Below are positions 15,626-23,872 of a DNA stretch of 26,128 bases, piece after piece. A model generated the notes under the pieces. It was not told where the DNA came from. It did not search any database and was given only the letters and a program-made list of their open reading frames with translations. Source of the DNA: Deltaproteobacteria bacterium RIFCSPLOWO2_02_56_12 (GTDB taxonomy: Bacteria > Desulfobacterota > Binatia > UBA9968); contig MGRY01000231.1 in assembly GCA_001799045.1 (NCBI GenBank), positions 3,274 through 29,401 of the forward strand. Direction: 5' to 3'. Within the stretch, counting starts at the first letter, position 1, and each line of letters opens with the position of its first letter. The translations under genes and the position numbers were made by a program.

Positions 15626-16605
15626 CCCTTGCCTCCCTTACGGATGCGCGGATCCACCAAAGCATAAGAGATGTCGGCGAATAGATTCCCCAGCAGCGTC
15701 AAGAAGGCCCCGATCGTGAGGATGCCCATGACCAGCGGATAGTCCCGGCTCATGACGCCGGTGTAAAATAGCCTGCCCATCCCCGGGATCGCAAAGATCT
15801 GCTCGAAGATTACTGAACCGCCGATCAGTCCAGGCACCGAAAGTCCCAGGATGGTAACCACTGGAAGAAGCGCGTTTCGCAGCGCATGCTTATAGATAAC
15901 CTCCCTTTCGGAGAGGCCCTTAGACCGGGCCGCCGTGATGTAGTCCTGGCGCATCACCTCCAACATGCTTCCCCGCATATAGCGGGAAAGACCGGCGAGC
16001 CCGCCAAAAGCCGAGAGCAAGACCGGCAGGATCAGATGGGACACCATATCCCAAATCTTTCCCGCGAGAGAGAGCCTGGCATAGTCGAGCGACCTAAAGC
16101 CGGAGATAGGCAGCCACTCAAGCTGGACGGAAAAGAGGATCAGGGCGAGCAGAGCCAACCAAAAGGTCGGGATGGCAAAGCCGATATAGACAAAGAGCGT
16201 CAGAGATTTATCAAAGGCCGAGTAGGGATGCGAGGCCGAGTACGCCCCGATAGGAATGGCCACGAGCATGATCAGCAACAGGGATAGGGCATTGATGACT
16301 ATGGTAATGGGCAGCGTCTCCCGGATCTTATCCATCACCGGCCGTCGATCGGGGGAGAAGGAAACGCCAAAATCCAACGAGGCAAACCGGCGCAACCACT
16401 GGTAGTAGCGCTCGTGCAAGGGTTTGTCCAGGCCGTAATAGCTGATCAATCTCTGTTTCGCCTCCGCCGTCATCTTGGGATTGAGGTCGGCTAGTACGTC
16501 GATCGGGCTTCCGGGGGCCAGATGAATCACCGCAAACGAGATCAACGTGATGCCGAAAAATAGCGGGATCAATGTGAGAATCCTACGGACCAAATAGCTC
16601 AACAT
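15622..16605 (-). CDS. oppB: Peptide ABC importer permease, OppB/DppB type
   Basis: A 327-residue inner-membrane permease beginning MLSYLVRRILTLIPLFFGITLISF (TM1), the standard OppB/DppB opening. It has several further TM segments, the coupling-loop motif DYITAARSKGLSEREVIYKHALRNA, and the ending ISYALVDPRIRKG. I chose the ATG at 16605. The frame remains open upstream to a TTG at 16656, but those 17 codons lie in the AT-rich intergenic palindrome and give a Phe/Cys/His-rich stretch unlike any family member. No clear Shine-Dalgarno precedes 16605, so initiation may be weak. It overlaps oppC by 4 nt and follows oppA after a 90-nt gap. Confidence 0.93.
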   Translation of the reverse strand: MLSYLVRRILTLIPLFFGITLISFAVIHLAPGSPIDVLADLNPKMTAEAKQRLISYYGLDKPLHERYYQWLRRFASLDFGVSFSPDRRPVMDKIRETLPITIVINALSLLLIMLVAIPIGAYSASHPYSAFDKSLTLFVYIGFAIPTFWLALLALILFSVQLEWLPISGFRSLDYARLSLAGKIWDMVSHLILPVLLSAFGGLAGLSRYMRGSMLEVMRQDYITAARSKGLSEREVIYKHALRNALLPVVTILGLSVPGLIGGSVIFEQIFAIPGMGRLFYTGVMSRDYPLVMGILTIGAFLTLLGNLFADISYALVDPRIRKGGKG

Positions 16606-16613
16606 ATCATCAA

Positions 16614-16683
16614 TGCAAAATGCAAAGTGAAAAATGCAAAATGTAAAATTTTGCAATTTGCAATTTGCAATTTGAAATTTGCA
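16614..16683. repeat. 70-bp imperfect palindrome between oppA and oppB
   Basis: Two 35-base arms (16614-16648 and 16649-16683) built of TGCAAAA and TTTGCAA words pair at about 28 of 35 positions with no loop. It belongs to the same family as the repeats at 23484-23561 and 25883-25936. The oppABCDF mRNA would fold here into a long AT-rich hairpin immediately after the binding-protein gene. Confidence 0.8.
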
Positions 16684-16695
16684 ATCCCATTAGGG

Positions 16696-18405
16696 TTATG
16701 GCGCCAACTCCGTCCGGTCATATCGCTGCAGCCCTTGAGGGACATACCAACGATGGAGATTGTAGCTGATCCCAAGAGGCGATGGCTCAATACCATAGAC
16801 CCTGGAGTGGACGATGGGCAGCGCCTCGGGCACATAGAGAAACGTGTAGGGCTGCTCTTCCGCCAGGATCTCCTGAAGGCGGGAGTAGATCGCCTTGCGC
16901 TCCTCCTGGTCAAAAGTGCGCCGCCCTTTTTCGAGCAGTTCGTCCACCTCGGAATTCTTAAAAGAGATAAAATTCAATTCCTTCTTTCCTGTCTTGCTCG
17001 AATGCCAGATATCATACTGATCCGGTTCAAAACCGGTCGTCCAGCCAAGGATTGTGGCCTCGAAGTCTTTCTTATCAATAAACTCGTTGATAAATGCGGA
17101 CCACTCGATCACCCGGATCTTCATCCGAATGCCGATCTTTTTAAGCCTCTCCTGAATTACTACGGCCGTCCTCTGTCTTACGGGATTTCCCTCATTCGTC
17201 ATCACGGTAAACTCAAAGGGCTCTTGGTCCTTGTCCAGTATTCCATCTCCGTTGCGATCTTCCCAACCGGCTTCTTTGAGCAGGGCAAGAGCCTTGGCAG
17301 GATTAAAAGGGTATTTTTTAACATCGGGGTTATAGAACCAGAGCCCCGGCTTATAGGGCCCGGTTGCCGCCACGCCCAGTCCCAGGAGGACCACCTTGAT
17401 GATCTCCTCCTTATCAATGGCATAAGAGAGCGCCTGCCTAACCCTCTTATCTTTGAATTTGGGATCCAGGAGATTATACCCCAGATAGGTATAGGCGTTC
17501 GCCAGGTAACGGTACTTGTGATAGCTCTGCTGGAAAAAACGATCGCCGGTTTGGCGCTTGTATTGGATAGGCGTCAAGCCCATTAGGTCCAGGCCACCAG
17601 CCTTCAACTCGAGGAACATAGTGGCTAAATCCGGTATCACGCGCGTCACATAGCGGTCAATATAAGGGCGACCTTCGAAGTAATTCGGGTTGGCCTCGAG
17701 AATCACCCGGTCTCGACTGATCCATTCCCGGAAACGGTAGGGACCGGTGCCTACCGGCTTCCGTCCCAGCTCGCTCTTGGCGATATCCTTTCCTTCGAGG
17801 AGATGTTTGGGCAAGACCACAAGGTTTCCCCAACTGGTCAAGGCCGGGGCAAAAGGTTTTTCATAGACCACCTGAAAGGTATAGTCGTCAAGCGCCTCCG
17901 CCTTTTTTACCTGGCGAAAGTCTTCCGCATAGGCGGTAGGCGTGTTCGGGTTCGTGATCGTCTGAAAACCGAAAAGGACATCCCGGGCAGTAAAGGGATG
18001 ACCGTCATGCCAGGTAACGCCACGGCGCAATTTGAAGGTGATCTGCAACCCCCCCTGACTCACCTCCCAGGACTCGGCCAGGTCGCCGACCAGCTTCACA
18101 TCCTTATCGTATTTAACCAGTCCATTGATGATCAGGCCTGAGATATTGTGGGAGGCACTGTCCGATGCCAGCATAGGGATAAGGTTTGTCGCATCGCCGA
18201 TGGAGCCTTCAACGAGGGTATCGCCGTAGGCAGGTTGAGGATGCGAGGCCGCGCTCTCATCTCTTTGGCTTTTCGTCTCTGTCCTCTTGTCTTCGCTGCA
18301 CCCGCCCAGGGATACAGATAGAGACAACGATAGGCACAAAAAAAAGAGCGATAGGTTGTGCTTCGGCAAAAATCTCTGCCTCGAATCTCCGTCTCTATCT
18401 GCCAT
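16696..18405 (-). CDS. oppA: Peptide-binding lipoprotein of the ABC importer (SBP family 5), OppA/DppA type
   Basis: A 569-residue extracytoplasmic solute-binding protein. A lipoprotein signal peptide (NLSLFFLCLSLSLSVSLGGC) puts the lipid-modified Cys at 36. The family-5 fold is clear: LAESWEVSQGGLQITFKLRRGVTWHDGHPFTARDV is the hallmark segment, followed by GTGPYRF and VRQALSYAIDKEEI and the C-terminal lobe with a Tyr/His-rich ending. It captures peptides or similar oligomers and delivers them to OppBC. The ATG at 18405 has GGAGG 10 nt upstream, overlapping the stop of the preceding lipoprotein gene, so expression is coupled to the TPR-lipoprotein genes. A DRNGDGILDKDQEPFE stretch resembles an EF-hand-like calcium loop, as seen in some family-5 proteins. 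Substrate class is inferred from the family. Confidence 0.94.
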   Translation of the reverse strand: MADRDGDSRQRFLPKHNLSLFFLCLSLSLSVSLGGCSEDKRTETKSQRDESAASHPQPAYGDTLVEGSIGDATNLIPMLASDSASHNISGLIINGLVKYDKDVKLVGDLAESWEVSQGGLQITFKLRRGVTWHDGHPFTARDVLFGFQTITNPNTPTAYAEDFRQVKKAEALDDYTFQVVYEKPFAPALTSWGNLVVLPKHLLEGKDIAKSELGRKPVGTGPYRFREWISRDRVILEANPNYFEGRPYIDRYVTRVIPDLATMFLELKAGGLDLMGLTPIQYKRQTGDRFFQQSYHKYRYLANAYTYLGYNLLDPKFKDKRVRQALSYAIDKEEIIKVVLLGLGVAATGPYKPGLWFYNPDVKKYPFNPAKALALLKEAGWEDRNGDGILDKDQEPFEFTVMTNEGNPVRQRTAVVIQERLKKIGIRMKIRVIEWSAFINEFIDKKDFEATILGWTTGFEPDQYDIWHSSKTGKKELNFISFKNSEVDELLEKGRRTFDQEERKAIYSRLQEILAEEQPYTFLYVPEALPIVHSRVYGIEPSPLGISYNLHRWYVPQGLQRYDRTELAP

Positions 18406-18411
18406 GTCCGC

Positions 18412-19242
18412 TCATCCTCCGAGAGATTCCAGCGCTATCTCCCTGGCATTCGCCGGTTTTTCCTGGACAAAAAGCGACAAAGGGAGCGTGACGTTCAATT
18501 CCGGCTCCTGATAGTGAATCTCCAAACGCTTTTGCCGGGTATGAGCCTCGAGAGAAATCTTTAAGGGAAATGGACCATCCGGTGTGAGGAAAAAATCGGA
18601 GAAGAGAGCGCTCAGTTCTATCTCCCCGGCGGCGCTCAAGCGCTCCCACTTGGCCGGCACCCCCAGGCTGGGGTGAAAAACGATCCTATCCCTGACCCCT
18701 CCGGCTAACTCCAGGTAAATGGAGTTATCCCCTTGCTCCCAACGGCCCTGGGCCTCTAACGGCGGCAGACCCATTAGAAGGGAGGTCAACTCTCCAAGCT
18801 CTAGAGGGATTTGGGTATAACGAAAAAGATTTTCCTTGGAGCTCCTGCCACGGTAGAAAAGTCCCTCTCGTGGGTGGAACCCCATGATCTCAGCGCCATC
18901 CGCGGTAACGATTAATATGGCCCCCAACGGCGAGAGGGTCTCCAGGCGCAACCGGTCGGGTCGATGAACCAGAATCGCCTCCTGGAATCCGGCCCTCCCG
19001 TCTTCCCCCCAATAAGAGACTGTGGCTAAGGTTCGCAGAGATCGAAGCTGATGGTTTCTCTGGGCGAGACTTTTGGCCAGCTCCCCCACATCCCAGCTCT
19101 TGGTGAGGCTACTGTCAGGGTAGTTGGTCGTTTGGGGTGCAATCGGCGCGCAGCTTAGAATCCCCACGAACAATCCCAGGAGGATGAGACCACTGCCGCC
19201 CGGCAGACAAGCGCGGTCACCCTCCCGGCAGGGCGGTGTCAA
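18412..19242 (-). CDS. LolB-like/DUF4292-type lipoprotein
   Basis: A 276-residue predicted lipoprotein. It has a hydrophobic signal segment (18-30) and lipobox ILSC with Cys31, then a beta-rich domain with the LolA/LolB-like pattern: LRTLATVSYWGEDGRAGFQEAILVHRPDRLRLETLSPLG (about 69-107) followed by FHPREGLFYRG. Such proteins are outer-membrane lipoproteins of the DUF4292 group, which may bind lipid moieties. The start is a TTG at 19242 that overlaps the TPR gene stop by 4 nt, with GGAGAG at good spacing; no nearer ATG or GTG precedes the signal peptide. It is 6 nt from oppA. A role in lipoprotein trafficking or envelope assembly is inference only. Confidence 0.75.
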   Translation of the reverse strand: MTPPCREGDRACLPGGSGLILLGLFVGILSCAPIAPQTTNYPDSSLTKSWDVGELAKSLAQRNHQLRSLRTLATVSYWGEDGRAGFQEAILVHRPDRLRLETLSPLGAILIVTADGAEIMGFHPREGLFYRGRSSKENLFRYTQIPLELGELTSLLMGLPPLEAQGRWEQGDNSIYLELAGGVRDRIVFHPSLGVPAKWERLSAAGEIELSALFSDFFLTPDGPFPLKISLEAHTRQKRLEIHYQEPELNVTLPLSLFVQEKPANAREIALESLGG

Positions 19243-20984
19243 ATTTTTCTCTCCAAGCGCTGGAGCTTTTCCCGGATCCTCTTTGATTGCTCTTCTTCCT
19301 TAGATCTCTTCAGCGCCTCCCGGTAGCGCTCCAGGGCCCCGCCTAACTTGCCGAACTTTTCGTAGGCATCCCCAAGATGCTCGATAATCGTCGGGTCGTC
19401 ATTGGCCAGCTCGACGGCCCGTTCCAGTTGCTCCACGGCCTTCTTATAATCACCTTTCTGGTAATAGACCCAGCCCAGGCTATCAATATAAAATCCGTCA
19501 TTGGGCTCGATCTTCAGGGCCCTCAGAATGAGATTCTCGGCCTCATCGAGACGGATGCCCATCTCCGCCCAGGTGTAGCCCAGGTAGTTTAAGGCGGCGG
19601 CGTTTTGCGGATTTAATTCGATCGCCTTTTTCATGTGCTCGACGCTTTTGTCTTTATTCTTGTTCTCGTCGTAAAGCGCCCCGAGCTGAAATTGGGCCTG
19701 ATCGTTCTTGGGATCCAAGACCGCGATCCTCTGCCAAACTTCAATGGCCTTGGGATAATCTTTCGCCTTGCGGTACAAGGAGGCTAACAGGGTGAGGATC
19801 TCCTTTTCGTCTTTCTTTTTCCGCAATGCGGCTTGCACTGCCTCGATGGCCTTGGCAAATTCCTCACGTCGATCGTACAGGTAAGCCAGCTGGATGCGGG
19901 CATCGGCATAATAATCGCTCTTTTCCGGGATGCGGGAGAACTCCTCTAAGGCCCTCTCATAGGCCTTCATCTCAGAATAGGTCGAGCCTAGATAATAACG
20001 GACCCGATCGTTCCCTGGATCGGCAGCCAGGACCAGATTAAACTCCGAGGCCGCCCGTTCGAAATCCCCTTTCTCATAATAGATGAGGCCGATCTTTGTC
20101 CTGGCCTCGCGCGGATCCGCCTCGATACCCTGAAGTCTCTGAAACTGGGCCAGCGCCTCGTCGAGCTTGTTCTGTCCCACGAACAGCTCCCCTAACCGAT
20201 TGGTCGCCCAAACGTTATTGGGATTGCCCTGGAGGAGCCGTTTATAGGTCTGGATGGCATTCTCCATTTTTCCTTGTAGTTCGTATACCAGGGCCAGCTC
20301 CATCAGGACCGCCTCCGATTTGGGGTTCAATTCGAGCGCCTTGCGGTAGCTTTCCTCCGCCGCCAGATAGAGCTGGGACTTGGCTCTAACCCGCCCGAGA
20401 TAGTAGTGACCAAGAAGAGACTGCGCGTTGACGGCAAGAAGCTGTTCCAGGCTCTTCGTGGCCTTTTCATAATCTCCCAGCTTAAGGTGAAGCGCCCCCA
20501 GATAAAGAAGGGCCTCCTGATTTTTTGCATCGAGGCGGAGCACTTCTTGATATTCTCGAACCGCCTTGGCCTCCTCTCCCATCGAAGAATAAAGGCCCGC
20601 CAAAAGCAGATGGTTGTCTACTCCGCTGGGGTCCAGGCGCGTCGCCTCTTCTGTCTCTCTCAAGGCCTTTTTGAGATCACCCTTGCGGAGATAGAGGGTG
20701 GCGAGGCGAAACCGCAGGAAGGAATTGGACGGGTCGGCTTGAACAGCAGCCTCGAATTCCGTCAATGCCTGATCAAACTCACCATGGCTTAACAGGCTCT
20801 GCCCCTTGGCAAAGTGCCCGAGCGCCCGGGCCTCCGCCGGAATTTCAACCTTCTTTTCCCCGCGAAACGGGGCTTGCGGATCCCAGGGCAGTTCGCTGGG
20901 CGGAGCTTTCAGATCGGGCGCCGATGACACACAGCCGGACAGCAGGGCGAAAAATAACGCCGCAAAAAAGCTTAAAAATCCCAT
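19239..20984 (-). CDS. TPR-repeat lipoprotein
   Basis: A 581-residue protein with a short lipoprotein signal (MGFLSFFAALFFALLSGC, Cys18) and then at least a dozen tandem tetratricopeptide repeats from about residue 50 to 570. Typical units are HYYLGRVRAKSQLYLAAEESY and YLGYTWAEMGIRLDEAENLIL. TPR solenoids are protein-docking surfaces; as an outer-membrane lipoprotein it could organise an envelope or secretion complex. No catalytic domain is present. The gene is first in the operon and divergent from ligA. Its ATG lacks a Shine-Dalgarno and lies 9 nt after a promoter -10 candidate, so the mRNA may be nearly leaderless. It overlaps the next gene by 4 nt. Confidence 0.88.
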   Translation of the reverse strand: MGFLSFFAALFFALLSGCVSSAPDLKAPPSELPWDPQAPFRGEKKVEIPAEARALGHFAKGQSLLSHGEFDQALTEFEAAVQADPSNSFLRFRLATLYLRKGDLKKALRETEEATRLDPSGVDNHLLLAGLYSSMGEEAKAVREYQEVLRLDAKNQEALLYLGALHLKLGDYEKATKSLEQLLAVNAQSLLGHYYLGRVRAKSQLYLAAEESYRKALELNPKSEAVLMELALVYELQGKMENAIQTYKRLLQGNPNNVWATNRLGELFVGQNKLDEALAQFQRLQGIEADPREARTKIGLIYYEKGDFERAASEFNLVLAADPGNDRVRYYLGSTYSEMKAYERALEEFSRIPEKSDYYADARIQLAYLYDRREEFAKAIEAVQAALRKKKDEKEILTLLASLYRKAKDYPKAIEVWQRIAVLDPKNDQAQFQLGALYDENKNKDKSVEHMKKAIELNPQNAAALNYLGYTWAEMGIRLDEAENLILRALKIEPNDGFYIDSLGWVYYQKGDYKKAVEQLERAVELANDDPTIIEHLGDAYEKFGKLGGALERYREALKRSKEEEQSKRIREKLQRLERKI

Positions 20985-20993
20985 TACTTAAAT

Positions 20994-21022
20994 TAGTTAA
21001 CATACTCACCCATGAGCGTCAA
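20994..21022 (-). promoter_or_regulatory. Promoter candidate for the TPR-lipoprotein-opp operon
   Basis: On the minus strand TTGACG (21017-21022) and TAACTA (20994-20999) are spaced by 17 nt, and the -10 is preceded by TGT, an extended -10 feature. The predicted start of transcription is near 20987, about 3 nt before the ATG at 20984. The -10 is a poor consensus match, so this is tentative. Confidence 0.45.
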
Positions 21023-21057
21023 TCTAGCGTCATTTCTCTTCTCCCTGATCCCCATTT

Positions 21058-23085
21058 ATGGTAATTTTTAAAATTATGGCACCAGCGCGAGAAGAGATAA
21101 GAAAAGAGCTCCTTCGCCTCCGTCAGGAGATTGAAAAGCACAACCGTCACTATTATGTCCTCGATGACCCGCTCATTAGCGATGCCGAGTACGACCATCT
21201 CTTTCGCAGACTGGTCGAACTGGAAAAAAAATATGATCTGGTTTCTCCGGATTCTCCCACGCAAAGAGTCGGCGCTCCTCCTCTGGAGAAGTTCGCTACG
21301 GTCCGCCATACCCTTCCGATGCTCTCTCTCAACAATGCCAACAACCAGGAAGAGATGGAAGAATTCGAGGAGAGAATCCGGCGCTTTCTCAAGAGCTCCC
21401 AGCCGATCGAGTATGTCGTGGAACCCAAGATCGACGGGGTCGCGGTAGAGCTGGTGTATGATCAGGGACGCTTCGTTGTCGGCTCCACCCGGGGGGATGG
21501 AATTAACGGCGAAGACATCACCCTGAACTTGAAGACCATCCGTTCGATACCTCTGACTTTGCATCGGGAGAGTAAAAGGTTCCCCCAGCGCCTGGAGGTC
21601 CGCGGTGAGGTCTTTCTTTCGCGCACGGCATTCCAAAGGCTAAACCGGGAGCGGGAGGAGGAAGGGCAGCCTGTTTTCGCCAACCCGCGCAACGCCGCCG
21701 CAGGCTCACTCAAGCAACTGGACTCTACCATCACCGCCAAGCGCCCGCTGGATATTTTCTGTCACGGTATGGGGGAGGGGACGGGGGCGAGCTTCACGAC
21801 CCATGAGCAATTCCTCCATGCCCTGAAGGAATGGGGGCTCAAACCGGTCTCCCACATCCGCATCTGTCACAGTCTTAAGGAGATCTTTGCCTACCATCAG
21901 GAGATGGAGGGACGGCGCGATCAACTCCCCTACGAGATTGACGGTCTGGTAATCAAGGTCAACAGCCTGGAGCTGCAGCGGCGCTTGGGAGAGATCGCCC
22001 GCTCACCTCGCTGGGCGGCAGCCTATAAATTCAAACCCCGCCAGGCGACCACGCGCATCATCGACATCCAGGCCCAGGTGGGACGCACGGGCACCTTGAC
22101 CCCTGTGGCCAGCCTGGAGCCGGTCCCGGTGGGCGGGGTTACCGTTAAGAGCGCATCGCTCCACAATATGGATGAAGTGGAACGTAAAGATATCCGCGTC
22201 GGCGATACTGTGGTGGTGGAGCGGGCAGGCGATGTCATCCCTTACGTGGTTCAGGTGGTTGAAGAAAAGAGAAGCGGGCGGGAGAAAAAATTTGCCATGC
22301 CGGAGCGCTGCCCGGTCTGCGGCTCTGCGGTCTACCGGGAAGAAGGGGAAGTCGCTTACCGCTGCGTGGGTCTCTCTTGTCCTGCCAAACTCAAGGAAAG
22401 TCTCAAATTCTTTGGCTCCCGCGGCGCCATGGACATCGAAGGACTTGGCGAGAAACTCATTGACCAGCTCGTTGACCGGGGCCTGGTGAAGGACCTGGCA
22501 GATCTCTACTCTTTGAAGAAGGAGAAACTGGCCGGTCTGGAGCGCATGGCGGAGAAATCGGCGCAGAATCTCCTCGATGCCCTGGGACGGAGTAAAGAAG
22601 CAAGCCTCGCTCGATTCCTGAATGCATTGGGGATCCGTCATGTGGGAGAGGCTACGGCCAAGCTGTTGGCGGATCACTTCGGCGACTTGAGCAACATTAA
22701 GGGGGCTTCTGAGGAAAAGCTAACAGAGGTGCGCGAGATCGGACCAGAGGTAGCAAAGAGCATCGCGCGCTTCTTCGCTCAAAAAGAAAACCGCAAGGTA
22801 ATCGAGAAACTCCTCAAGGCAGGGATCCGCCTTCAGACGGAACCGAAGAGAAAAGGGAGGCTTGCGGGATCCACATTTGTGCTAACCGGCGCTCTGGAGG
22901 GCATGTCCCGGAGCGAGGCACAGCAGCGGATAGAGATCCTGGGAGGGCGAGTAGCGTCGAGCGTCAGCCGCAGTACGACCTATGTGGTTGTGGGATCGGA
23001 TCCCGGCTCCAAGCTCAAAAGGGCAAAGGATCTGGAAATTCCAATCTTGGAAGAAAGAGAATTTCTTAAGCTGATCGGCGCCTGA
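21058..23085 (+). CDS. ligA: NAD+-dependent DNA ligase LigA
   Basis: A 675-residue bacterial DNA ligase that joins nicks during replication and repair using NAD+. The N-terminal Ia domain opens with EEIRKELLRLRQEIEKHNRHYY. The adenylation domain carries the catalytic lysine at 124 in EPKIDG, and the OB fold lies near 330-405. The four-cysteine zinc finger is at 418, 421, 436 and 441. Helix-hairpin-helix repeats span about 455-580, and a BRCT domain (600-675) closes the protein. All parts are present and length is normal. Two in-frame starts, ATG at 21058 and ATG at 21076, both lack a good Shine-Dalgarno; the shorter form (MAPAREEI) is equally plausible. It is divergent from the TPR operon, and its stop codon directly abuts the stop of the RRM gene on the other strand. 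The NAD+ synthetase gene lies nearby at 25011. Confidence 0.98.
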   Translation: MVIFKIMAPAREEIRKELLRLRQEIEKHNRHYYVLDDPLISDAEYDHLFRRLVELEKKYDLVSPDSPTQRVGAPPLEKFATVRHTLPMLSLNNANNQEEMEEFEERIRRFLKSSQPIEYVVEPKIDGVAVELVYDQGRFVVGSTRGDGINGEDITLNLKTIRSIPLTLHRESKRFPQRLEVRGEVFLSRTAFQRLNREREEEGQPVFANPRNAAAGSLKQLDSTITAKRPLDIFCHGMGEGTGASFTTHEQFLHALKEWGLKPVSHIRICHSLKEIFAYHQEMEGRRDQLPYEIDGLVIKVNSLELQRRLGEIARSPRWAAAYKFKPRQATTRIIDIQAQVGRTGTLTPVASLEPVPVGGVTVKSASLHNMDEVERKDIRVGDTVVVERAGDVIPYVVQVVEEKRSGREKKFAMPERCPVCGSAVYREEGEVAYRCVGLSCPAKLKESLKFFGSRGAMDIEGLGEKLIDQLVDRGLVKDLADLYSLKKEKLAGLERMAEKSAQNLLDALGRSKEASLARFLNALGIRHVGEATAKLLADHFGDLSNIKGASEEKLTEVREIGPEVAKSIARFFAQKENRKVIEKLLKAGIRLQTEPKRKGRLAGSTFVLTGALEGMSRSEAQQRIEILGGRVASSVSRSTTYVVVGSDPGSKLKRAKDLEIPILEEREFLKLIGA

Positions 23086-23391
23086 CTACCAGCGATTCTG
23101 GCGCGGCGGTCTCCCGCCTCCCCCGCCACGCGGCTCCCTGGGTTCCTGAGGACGCGCTTCGCTCACCACAATGGTCCTGCTCTCAAATTCAGTTCCGTTG
23201 AGGGCCGCTGTGGCCCGCTCGGCCTCCTCGCTCGATCCCATCTCAACAAAACCGAACCCTTTGGAACGGCCGCTAAATTTGTCCGTGATGATCCTGGCGC
23301 TCACCACCGAGCCGTGCCGGGAGAAGTGTTCCTGGAGCTTCTCTTCCGTTACGGAGTACGAGAGATTCCCCACATATAGCTTCGTTCCCAT
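23086..23391 (-). CDS. Single-RRM RNA-binding protein
   Basis: A 101-residue protein with one RNA recognition motif. RNP2 is LYVGNL (5-10) and RNP1 is KGFGFVEM (44-51) with the stacking aromatics in place. A short Gly/Arg/Pro-rich tail (79-101, GGGGGRPPRQNRW) follows. Such proteins in cyanobacteria and deltaproteobacteria bind RNA and are often cold- or stress-induced. The start is fixed at ATG 23391: AAGGAGGG lies 5 nt upstream (23397-23404), and a sigma-70-type promoter with a perfect -35 lies at 23426-23454. The frame is open for 37 codons further upstream, but that stretch would run through the promoter and is not conserved-looking. It is convergent with ligA, with no base between the two stop codons. 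Confidence 0.93.
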   Translation of the reverse strand: MGTKLYVGNLSYSVTEEKLQEHFSRHGSVVSARIITDKFSGRSKGFGFVEMGSSEEAERATAALNGTEFESRTIVVSEARPQEPREPRGGGGGRPPRQNRW

Positions 23392-23425
23392 TTTAGCCCT
23401 CCTTATTGCCTGGCAAAACGGCGCA

Positions 23426-23454
23426 AGTTTATCCATGATTAATTCTCTTGTCAA
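23426..23454 (-). promoter_or_regulatory. Promoter of the RRM gene
   Basis: On the minus strand the -35 box TTGACA (23449-23454) is a perfect consensus and the -10 box TAAACT (23426-23431) follows after exactly 17 nt. The start of transcription would be near 23419, giving a leader of about 27 nt with the Shine-Dalgarno AAGGAGGG. The same ATGG-TAAACT type -10 region occurs in the greA promoter candidate. Confidence 0.75.
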
Positions 23455-23483
23455 ATAGGCTCTGGTTCTGAATCCCGCCTCAT

Positions 23484-23561
23484 TGTAAAATGCAAAGTGC
23501 AAATTGAAAAATGCAAAATTTTAACTTTTGCAATTTGCATTCTGCAATCTGCATTTTTCAC
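23484..23561. repeat. AT-rich palindromic repeat, TTTGCAA family
   Basis: TGCAAA-type words on the left (23484-23519) and TTTGCA-type words on the right (23527-23561) form an imperfect inverted repeat like that between oppA and oppB. It fills most of the gap between the divergent RRM and acylphosphatase genes. It could form a hairpin upstream of the acylphosphatase start. Confidence 0.75.
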
Positions 23562-23581
23562 TGCCTTAAAGAAAGAGTGGT

Positions 23582-23872
23582 ATGCAAAAAGCCGAAGATA
23601 AGATTCGAGTCCGATTAATGATCGAGGGAAGGGTCCAGGGGGTTTTTTTTCGCGCCTCCGCCCAGGAAGAGGCCGGCCGGCTGGGGTTAAAGGGGTGGGT
23701 AAGGAATTGCCCGGATGGCTCCGTTGAAGTCGTGGCGGAGGGGGAGAGAAAAAAAATCGACGACCTTGTCGGCTGGTGCCATCACGGACCTCCCGGCGCC
23801 CGCGTGAACAACGTCCGCCTCCAATGGGACGATTTCCAAAACGAGTTTCCCGATTTCCGCATTAAGAGATAG
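23582..23872 (+). CDS. acyP: Acylphosphatase
   Basis: A 96-residue acylphosphatase that hydrolyses acyl phosphates such as acetyl phosphate. The signature GRVQGVFFRASAQEEA (16-31) supplies the phosphate-binding loop with catalytic Arg24. The second motif GWVRNCPDGSVEVVAEG (38-54) carries catalytic Asn42. Length and fold are normal for the family. The last 11 nt of the gene overlap the 3' end of rsmI on the opposite strand, so the two genes share their terminal codons. A weak GAAAGAG precedes the ATG; the usual upstream region is occupied by an AT-rich palindrome. Confidence 0.95.
   Translation: MQKAEDKIRVRLMIEGRVQGVFFRASAQEEAGRLGLKGWVRNCPDGSVEVVAEGERKKIDDLVGWCHHGPPGARVNNVRLQWDDFQNEFPDFRIKR

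Noticed and set aside
16606..16656. Upstream extension of OppB to a TTG start
   Set aside because: The 17 extra codons are the intergenic palindrome itself and give a Phe/Cys/His stretch unlike OppB proteins.
21019..21636. A 205-codon minus-strand open frame opposite ligA
   Set aside because: LigA is certain on the plus strand here, and the antisense product shows no motif or Shine-Dalgarno.
23392..23502. Upstream extension of the RRM protein by 37 residues
   Set aside because: It would run through a near-consensus promoter, while ATG 23391 has a strong Shine-Dalgarno and the usual RRM opening.
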